Below, piece after piece: positions 7,268 to 11,844 of a stretch of DNA of 11,844 nucleotides. A program made the translations under genes and the position numbers. Source of the stretch: Flavobacteriaceae bacterium. GTDB lineage: Bacteria > Bacteroidota > Bacteroidia > Flavobacteriales > Flavobacteriaceae. The notes below the pieces were generated by a model. It was not told where the DNA came from. It did not search any database and saw nothing but the letters and a program-made list of their open reading frames with translations. Numbering within the stretch: position 1 is the first letter of the stretch; each line of letters opens with the position of its first letter. Location: assembly GCA_023145595.1 (NCBI GenBank), contig JAGLDM010000338.1, positions 1 to 11,844 on the forward strand, written 5' to 3'.

Positions 7268-8557
7268 TTAAACCATTACGCTATTGCTTCCAAAACGCTC
7301 AAAAATAGCTTTATCTAAATCTGCTCTGTGATCTGGATGTGCTATATCTCTAAGAAGTTCTGCTCGTTGCTTTAGAGTTTTTCCAAATAATTCTGCAACA
7401 CCATATTCTGTTGCAATAAATCTAGCATGTGCTCTTGTGGTAACCACACCTGCACCAACTTTTAACTCAGGTACTATTTTAGAAACACCTTTTAAAGTTG
7501 TTGCTGATATTGCAATAATTGCCTTTCCTCCTTTAGATAAAGCAGCTCCTCTCATAAAGTCCATTTGACCACCAACACCAGAGAACATTCTAGTTCCAAT
7601 AGAATCGGCACAAACTTGACCTGTAAAATCAACTTCGATAGCAGAGTTAATAGCTGTTACTTTTGGATTTTGACGGATAATAGAAGTGTCATTTACATAA
7701 GCAATGTCATTCATTTCGATTTCAGGATTGTCATCCATAAAATCATACAAACGTCTTGTACCCATAGCAAATCCTGAAATAATTTTATAAGGATTCACCT
7801 TTTTTTGAGAGCCATTTACAACGCCTTTTTTTACTAAATCTACAATTCCCTCAGAAAACATTTCTGTATGGACTCCTAAGTTTTTATGATTGTGAAGAAA
7901 TGTTAAAACAGCGTTAGGAATACCACCAATCCCCATTTGAAGTGTTGCTCCATCTTCAATGATTTCTGCAATGTTTTTTCCAATGGATTTTTCTTTTTCT
8001 GTTGGTAAGACAAATGACATTTCATAAATCTCTTCTTCAATTACAACACACGCATCAAGTTTATCTACATGAATAGATGCATCTCCAAAAGTACGAGGCA
8101 TTTTAGAGTTAATTTGTGCTATGATTGTTTTACCGTTTTCAATACCAGCTACCATTACATCTACAGATACTCCTAAAGAACAAAATCCATGTTTATCTGG
8201 AGGAGATACATTTATTAGAACGACATCTAAATCCATGTAATTGTCACGGAATAAACTCGGAATATCACTTAAAAAGATTGGAATATAATCAACAGTCTTT
8301 CCTACCATTTTTCTAATATTTCCTCCAATAAAAAATGCGCTAGTATGAAAACTTTCGCTTAATGCAGGATCTGTATATCCACATTCACCTTCAGTATGTA
8401 AATGACAAATTTCAACACCTCTTAGTTCAGGAGCACGAGCCACCATCGCTTTAATTAAAGCTTGAGGTGTTGCTGAGCCTCCTTGAATTAGGACTCTATT
8501 TCCTGATTTTATTAACTTGGCCGCTTCGGAAGCTGACATTACATTTGGAATCTTCAT
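7268..8557 (-). CDS. Acetyl-CoA hydrolase/transferase family CoA-transferase
   Basis: This family I CoA-transferase is predicted to move CoA between an acyl-CoA and a free acid, through a glutamyl-CoA intermediate, in the cytoplasm. At 429 residues it matches the 4-hydroxybutyrate/butyryl-CoA:acetate transferases better than the roughly 500-residue Cat1/ScpC-type succinate transferases. Visible family segments are SPPDKHGFCSLG at 118-129, the glycine loop MGIGGIPNAVL at 208-218, VHTEMFSEG at 229-237 (Glu232 is the likely catalytic glutamate, by position relative to Glu238 of the Clostridium aminobutyricum enzyme), GFAMGTRRLYDF at 262-273, and EVDFTGQVCAD at 308-318. It lies between mmdB and mutA, so the most likely job is exchange between propionyl-CoA and succinate or acetate. 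Which acid it uses is inferred, not shown. An A-run directly precedes the ATG. Confidence 0.88.
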   Translation of the reverse strand: MKIPNVMSASEAAKLIKSGNRVLIQGGSATPQALIKAMVARAPELRGVEICHLHTEGECGYTDPALSESFHTSAFFIGGNIRKMVGKTVDYIPIFLSDIPSLFRDNYMDLDVVLINVSPPDKHGFCSLGVSVDVMVAGIENGKTIIAQINSKMPRTFGDASIHVDKLDACVVIEEEIYEMSFVLPTEKEKSIGKNIAEIIEDGATLQMGIGGIPNAVLTFLHNHKNLGVHTEMFSEGIVDLVKKGVVNGSQKKVNPYKIISGFAMGTRRLYDFMDDNPEIEMNDIAYVNDTSIIRQNPKVTAINSAIEVDFTGQVCADSIGTRMFSGVGGQMDFMRGAALSKGGKAIIAISATTLKGVSKIVPELKVGAGVVTTRAHARFIATEYGVAELFGKTLKQRAELLRDIAHPDHRADLDKAIFERFGSNSVMV

Positions 8558-8602
8558 TTTTTTTATTTTTACGTGTTATTCTTTTAATTTATTGTTTGTT
8601 TT

Positions 8603-9931
8603 CTATCCTAGAAAACTTAATATAATACCTGCTGCAATTGCAGAACCAATAACTCCAGAAACGTTTGGAGCCATCGCATGCATTAATAAGTGGTTATGAG
8701 GATCTGATTTAAGTCCTTCATGGTGTACAACTCTAGCACTATCTGGGACGGCAGAAACTCCTGCGGCTCCAATTAGTGGATTTAATTTATCCTCATCTTT
8801 AAGAAATAGGTTCATAAATTTAGCAAACAGCAGCCCTCCTGCGGTTGCGATTACAAATGATCCCGCTCCTAAAGCAAATATCATCATAGAGTCTTTAGTT
8901 ATAAAAATATCGGCTTGAGTTGACGCTCCTACTGTTAGACCTAAAAGAATGGTAACAATATCAATTAATTTAGTACGTGCTGTATCTGCAAGGCGTTCTG
9001 TTCTTCCAGATTCTTTTAGTAAATTTCCAAAGAATAACATTCCTAATAGAGGCAAAGCACTAGGTGATATAAAGCAGGTTAATAACAATGCCACAACAGG
9101 GAAAATCATTTTTTCCTTTTGCGAAACCGCTCTAGGAGGTTTCATTCTAATTAGACGTTCCTTCTTAGTAGTTAGCAGTTTCATTATTGGAGGCTGAATT
9201 ACTGGTACTAACGCCATATATGAATAGGCTGCAATAGCAATTGGACCTATTAAGTTTTTAACCGTTGTACCATCTGCTAATACATTAACACCATTAGCTA
9301 ATTTTGATGATATGAATATCGCTGTTGGTCCATCGGCACCACCAATGATACCAATAGCACCTGCTTCTGGAAGATTAAATCCTAAATAAAGAGCTCCTAT
9401 GAATGTGGTAAATACGCCAATTTGAGCGGCAGCACCAAGAAGCATTAACTTAGGGTTTGCTATAAGTGACGAGAAATCTGTCATTGCCCCGATTCCTAAA
9501 AATATAATTGGGGGGTAAATTCCTTTTACTACACCAAAATAAAGATAATTTAAAACAGATCCTGTTTCATAAATACCCGTTTGCATCCCTGCTACAAAGG
9601 GTATATTGCCAAAAAGAACTCCTGTTCCAATTGGTACTAGTAAGAGAGGTTCGTAATCAAATTTAATACCAAGATATATAAAAATAATTCCTATTAAAAG
9701 CATAATCATATGCCCCGATTCTGCATTTGCAAAACCTGAATATTGATAAAATTGTTTCACCCCACCAATCGCTTCTGAAATAAAACTTACTTCAGCATCA
9801 CTTTCGGTATCTGCAACGCTGATAGTTGTTTCTTTATTTGCAGAATTTGAGAGCAGCCCTAAACTGGCTAAAGCTGGTCTTGCAAAAATAAGGAGTGATA
9901 AAACTCCAAATATTAATATTACTTTTTTCAT
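8603..9931 (-). CDS. mmdB: Na+-translocating methylmalonyl-CoA decarboxylase, beta subunit (OadB/MmdB family)
   Basis: This integral membrane subunit removes CO2 from carboxybiotin and couples this to Na+ export. Several hydrophobic helices are evident. The key region GGADGPT is at 197-203, with Asp200 corresponding to Asp203 of Klebsiella OadB. The second functional helix, starting NPLIGAAGVSAVP at 384, has Asn384, Gly388, Ser393 and Arg400 in exactly the spacing of Klebsiella Asn373, Gly377, Ser382 and Arg389. I start the gene at the ATG at 9931 (442 residues) because the protein then begins MKKVILIF, a signal-peptide-like segment ending ALA|S at residues 20-23. An in-frame ATG at 9967 would add 12 polar residues and sits inside a small hairpin (9953-9970). 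The N-terminal signal and the following roughly 45 polar residues are extra compared with Klebsiella OadB. An oxaloacetate decarboxylase is possible; the mut context favours methylmalonyl-CoA. Confidence 0.93.
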   Translation of the reverse strand: MKKVILIFGVLSLLIFARPALASLGLLSNSANKETTISVADTESDAEVSFISEAIGGVKQFYQYSGFANAESGHMIMLLIGIIFIYLGIKFDYEPLLLVPIGTGVLFGNIPFVAGMQTGIYETGSVLNYLYFGVVKGIYPPIIFLGIGAMTDFSSLIANPKLMLLGAAAQIGVFTTFIGALYLGFNLPEAGAIGIIGGADGPTAIFISSKLANGVNVLADGTTVKNLIGPIAIAAYSYMALVPVIQPPIMKLLTTKKERLIRMKPPRAVSQKEKMIFPVVALLLTCFISPSALPLLGMLFFGNLLKESGRTERLADTARTKLIDIVTILLGLTVGASTQADIFITKDSMMIFALGAGSFVIATAGGLLFAKFMNLFLKDEDKLNPLIGAAGVSAVPDSARVVHHEGLKSDPHNHLLMHAMAPNVSGVIGSAIAAGIILSFLG

Positions 9932-9952
9932 TTTTTTTGTTTTGGTCAATTC

Positions 9953-9970
9953 AAAATGTAAAAACATTTT
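9953..9970. repeat. Small AT-rich hairpin before mmdB
   Basis: AAAATGT (9953-9959) and ACATTTT (9964-9970) form a perfect 7-bp stem around a 4-base loop in the mmdC-mmdB spacer. The alternative upstream ATG of mmdB (9967) lies in one arm, which would discourage its use. The stem is AT-rich, so stability is low, and it is not a convincing terminator. Confidence 0.4.
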
Positions 9971-10011
9971 TTAAATTTGATTTTGTTTTACTCGGAATGC
10001 CGTTTCCTAAT

Positions 10012-10440
10012 TTATTCTAATTCTACCAGGACTTCTCCTTGTAAAACTTGTTGTCCAACGGTAACATTTACAGCTGTAACAACTCCAGCGTTTTCTGAAA
10101 GAATATTGTTTTCCATTTTCATAGCTTCAAGAACTAATAATGAATCATTCTCCTTAATAGTATCTCCAACTTTTACATTAAGAGTAAAGATTGTACCTGG
10201 AATTGGTGCTAAAACTTTTAACTTTGAAGAAGAAGTAGGGGCTGCTTTTACTACAGGCTTAACAGGTGCTGATTTAACTGGTCTACGAACAAGTGTTGGT
10301 GTTTTTCGGGCTTTTATATCCTCCTTCATTTTTACGGAATATTCAGTTCCGTTTACCTCTAACTGTATGGTTTCGTTTTCTTGAGAAACAATCTTAACAC
10401 TGTAATTGTTTTCGTTTATTTTGAATGTGAAATTTTTCAT
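10012..10440 (-). CDS. mmdC: Biotin carboxyl carrier subunit of methylmalonyl-CoA decarboxylase
   Basis: This is the mobile biotin carrier that takes the carboxyl group from the carboxyltransferase (MmdA) and brings it to the membrane subunit (MmdB). The 142-residue protein has three parts: an N-terminal beta-rich segment (about 1-42), a flexible linker rich in Pro, Ala, Val and Lys (about 47-72), and a C-terminal biotinyl domain (about 74-142). The biotin site EAMKM is at 105-109, with Lys108 as the attachment residue, and the domain begins with the typical LAPIPGTI at 77-84. It needs a biotin ligase encoded elsewhere. Its stop lies 80 bases upstream of the chosen mmdB start, and it begins 40 bases after mmdD. 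It could equally be called the carrier of an oxaloacetate decarboxylase; the gene neighbours decide for methylmalonyl-CoA. Confidence 0.95.
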   Translation of the reverse strand: MKNFTFKINENNYSVKIVSQENETIQLEVNGTEYSVKMKEDIKARKTPTLVRRPVKSAPVKPVVKAAPTSSSKLKVLAPIPGTIFTLNVKVGDTIKENDSLLVLEAMKMENNILSENAGVVTAVNVTVGQQVLQGEVLVELE

Positions 10441-10480
10441 GGTTTTTTATTTCTATAAGATTCTTAAAAAAATCTGAATT

Positions 10481-10843
10481 TTAAAGTCTATTGTTATACG
10501 TTCCATATATTTTTGAACTCCAAGGAGAATATAATTTACGTATCTGTTTGATTGTTATTATGGCATTTTCATCATCATGCTGTACTTTGAGATACATATG
10601 AATGGAAACCGAAATTGCAGCTGCTATTTCTCCTGTAAAATCCTCATTAACTTTTGGTGAAATATCTGCGATTTTTTTGTCTGGTCCTTTAGAAATTATT
10701 TTATAGGCATAAAGCATTAGGGGTAACCCATAATTAAAAAACAATGCTAAAAGCAGCAACCCGCTAAAAACAACTGTGAGTCCAGTAATTAGGATAACAT
10801 ATCCTTCGCTTAAGGTGTCTATCTGTAAAGGTAAGTGTATCAT
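10481..10843 (-). CDS. mmdD: Small membrane subunit of sodium-pumping decarboxylase (OadG/MmdD family)
   Basis: This 120-residue protein is the small subunit that anchors and assembles the decarboxylase complex at the membrane. It has one clear transmembrane helix at about 15-37 (GYVILITGLTVVFSGLLLL and on), containing the GLTVVF pattern typical of the OadG family. A cytoplasmic tail follows, with TGEIAAAISVSIHMYL at 70-84, comparable to the EIAAAISAAI segment of MmdD/OadG proteins, and the C-terminal YSPWSSKIYG at 105-114. The sequence of this family is otherwise poorly conserved, so the assignment rests on size, topology, these motifs and position. Its ATG shares one base with the mmdA stop codon (TAATG), which implies translational coupling to the carboxyltransferase it should bind. 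Confidence 0.88.
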   Translation of the reverse strand: MIHLPLQIDTLSEGYVILITGLTVVFSGLLLLALFFNYGLPLMLYAYKIISKGPDKKIADISPKVNEDFTGEIAAAISVSIHMYLKVQHDDENAIITIKQIRKLYSPWSSKIYGTYNNRL

Positions 10844-11844
10844 TATAATGGAATGTTTGAGTGTTTTTTAGGAGGATTCACCTCTTTTTTGTTCGCTAAT
10901 AACTCTAGACCTCTAATAATTCTAAATCTCGTGTTTCTTGGCTCAATAACATCGTCAATAAAGCCATACTTAGCTGCAACATAAGGGTTAGCAAACAAAG
11001 TATTGTATTCATTTTCTTTTTCTTCAATGTAAAGTGATTTTTTTGACTCATTTTCAATTTTACGAATGTTAGAAGCCTCTAAAACCTCAATGGCTCCTTT
11101 AGCGCCCATAACAGCAATTTCTGCGGTTGGCCATGCATAATTTAGATCTCCTCGTAATTGCTTGCAACTCATAACATCATGAGCACCACCATACGATTTA
11201 CGGAGCGTAATAGTTATTTTAGGTACAGTAGCTTCGCCGTAAGCAAATAATAATTTTGCACCATGTAAAATTATACCACCAGATTCTTGTGTTGTTCCTG
11301 GTAAAAATCCAGGTACATCAACTAAAGTGACAATAGGGATGTTAAAAGCATCGCAGAGGCGAACAAATCTAGCCGCTTTTCTAGAAGATTCACTGTCTAA
11401 AACACCTGCGTAAAACTTAGGTTGATTTGCAACAATACCTACAGAGTGTCCATTGAAACGTGCAAATCCAACAACAATGTTTTTAGCATAATTTCTGTGA
11501 ACTTCTAAAAACTCTTCATTATCTACAATGATTGATATAACATCTAAGATATCATAAGCTTGATTTGCGTTTTCTGGAATAATTTCATTTAAAGCATCAT
11601 CCAATCTGTCAACAGGGTCAGATGTTGTTATTATTGGTGCGTCTTCAAGATTATTTGAAGGTAAAAAACTTAGTAATTTTCTGATGAGTAGTAAATTTTC
11701 TTCCTCATCTTCCGCTAAAAAGTGAGATACTCCAGATTTTGAAGAATGAACAGCTGCTCCTCCCAATTGTTCGGTTGTTACAACCTCTCCAGTTACCGCT
11801 TTCACAACCTTTGGTCCAGTTACAAACATGTAACTAGTTTTATC
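10843..11844 (-). CDS. mmdA: Methylmalonyl-CoA decarboxylase alpha subunit (carboxyltransferase), 5' end cut by the window
   Basis: This is the carboxyltransferase that transfers the carboxyl group of (S)-methylmalonyl-CoA to the biotin on MmdC, releasing propionyl-CoA. The reading frame stays open to the last base of the window, so the visible 333 residues are the C-terminal two thirds of a protein of about 515. The ATG at 11829 is internal: the frame before it reads DKTSY, and the family normally has about 180 residues ahead of this point. Crotonase-like carboxyltransferase motifs are visible (fragment numbering): GGAAVHSSKSGV at 28-39, DVPGFLPGTTQE at 176-187, SYGGAHDVM at 217-225 with an oxyanion-type glycine pair, and the C-terminal KKHSNIPL. 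The same family includes propionyl-CoA carboxylase beta (PccB). No biotin carboxylase gene is present, and the decarboxylase membrane subunits follow directly, so MmdA is the better call. Confidence 0.93.
   Translation of the reverse strand, partial: DKTSYMFVTGPKVVKAVTGEVVTTEQLGGAAVHSSKSGVSHFLAEDEEENLLLIRKLLSFLPSNNLEDAPIITTSDPVDRLDDALNEIIPENANQAYDILDVISIIVDNEEFLEVHRNYAKNIVVGFARFNGHSVGIVANQPKFYAGVLDSESSRKAARFVRLCDAFNIPIVTLVDVPGFLPGTTQESGGIILHGAKLLFAYGEATVPKITITLRKSYGGAHDVMSCKQLRGDLNYAWPTAEIAVMGAKGAIEVLEASNIRKIENESKKSLYIEEKENEYNTLFANPYVAAKYGFIDDVIEPRNTRFRIIRGLELLANKKEVNPPKKHSNIPL

Noticed and set aside
7565..8316. Two short + strand open frames (7565-7777 and 8125-8316) inside the CoA-transferase gene
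   Set aside because: Both are antisense to a conserved enzyme and show no protein family features.
8517..9197. Two short + strand open frames (8517-8699 and 8949-9197) over mmdB and the CoA-transferase start
   Set aside because: They overlap well-supported genes on the other strand; the hydrophobic stretch in the first comes from reversed AT-rich spacer sequence.
9977..10384. 135-codon open frame on the + strand, opposite mmdC
   Set aside because: It lies almost wholly antisense to a clear biotin carrier gene; its translation is low-complexity (Thr, Ser, Phe) with no recognisable domain, as expected from the reverse of a Lys/Val/Glu-rich gene.
11827..11829. ATG at 11829 as the start of the carboxyltransferase
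   Set aside because: The frame continues without a stop to the window edge, and the family has a long N-terminal domain before this point, so this Met is internal.
10843..11844. Propionyl-CoA carboxylase beta (PccB)
   Set aside because: The families overlap in sequence, but there is no biotin carboxylase gene here, and the next genes are the OadG-, biotin- and OadB-type subunits of a sodium-pumping decarboxylase.

Overview
The window is about 11.8 kb of AT-rich DNA whose genes all look like those of a member of the Bacteroidota, most likely a flavobacterium. The evidence is the fused hisIE gene, A-rich stretches instead of Shine-Dalgarno sites before most start codons, and a methylmalonyl-CoA pathway gene order of the Bacteroidota type. 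The genus cannot be named from the sequence alone. All genes are intact except the carboxyltransferase gene, which runs off the right edge. No mobile element, CRISPR array, tRNA or rRNA was seen.

The left part (1-1891, + strand) is the end of a histidine operon: hisF, hisIE and, three bases after hisIE, a small hotdog-fold acyl-CoA thioesterase that starts with GTG. A 7-base tandem repeat sits just before hisF, and an imperfect inverted repeat fills the hisF-hisIE spacer. A 245-base AT-rich spacer follows, then meaB (+ strand), the GTPase chaperone of methylmalonyl-CoA mutase.

The right part (3294-11844, - strand, read right to left) is one tightly packed gene cluster: mmdA (carboxyltransferase, cut by the window edge), mmdD (small membrane subunit), mmdC (biotin carrier), mmdB (Na+-pumping membrane subunit), a CoA-transferase, mutA and mutB (the two mutase subunits). 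meaB and mutB converge on a strong two-way terminator at 3232-3270.

Together these genes encode nearly the whole succinate-propionate route. MutAB interconverts succinyl-CoA and (R)-methylmalonyl-CoA, MeaB keeps the B12 enzyme active, the MmdABCD complex decarboxylates (S)-methylmalonyl-CoA to propionyl-CoA while exporting Na+, and the CoA-transferase moves CoA between propionyl-CoA and another acid. The one missing enzyme is methylmalonyl-CoA epimerase, which could lie beyond the right edge. The families and the pathway are known. The less usual points are the short 4-hydroxybutyrate-type CoA-transferase in the place of a longer succinate-type enzyme, the signal-like N-terminal extension of MmdB, and the repeats in the non-coding spacers.
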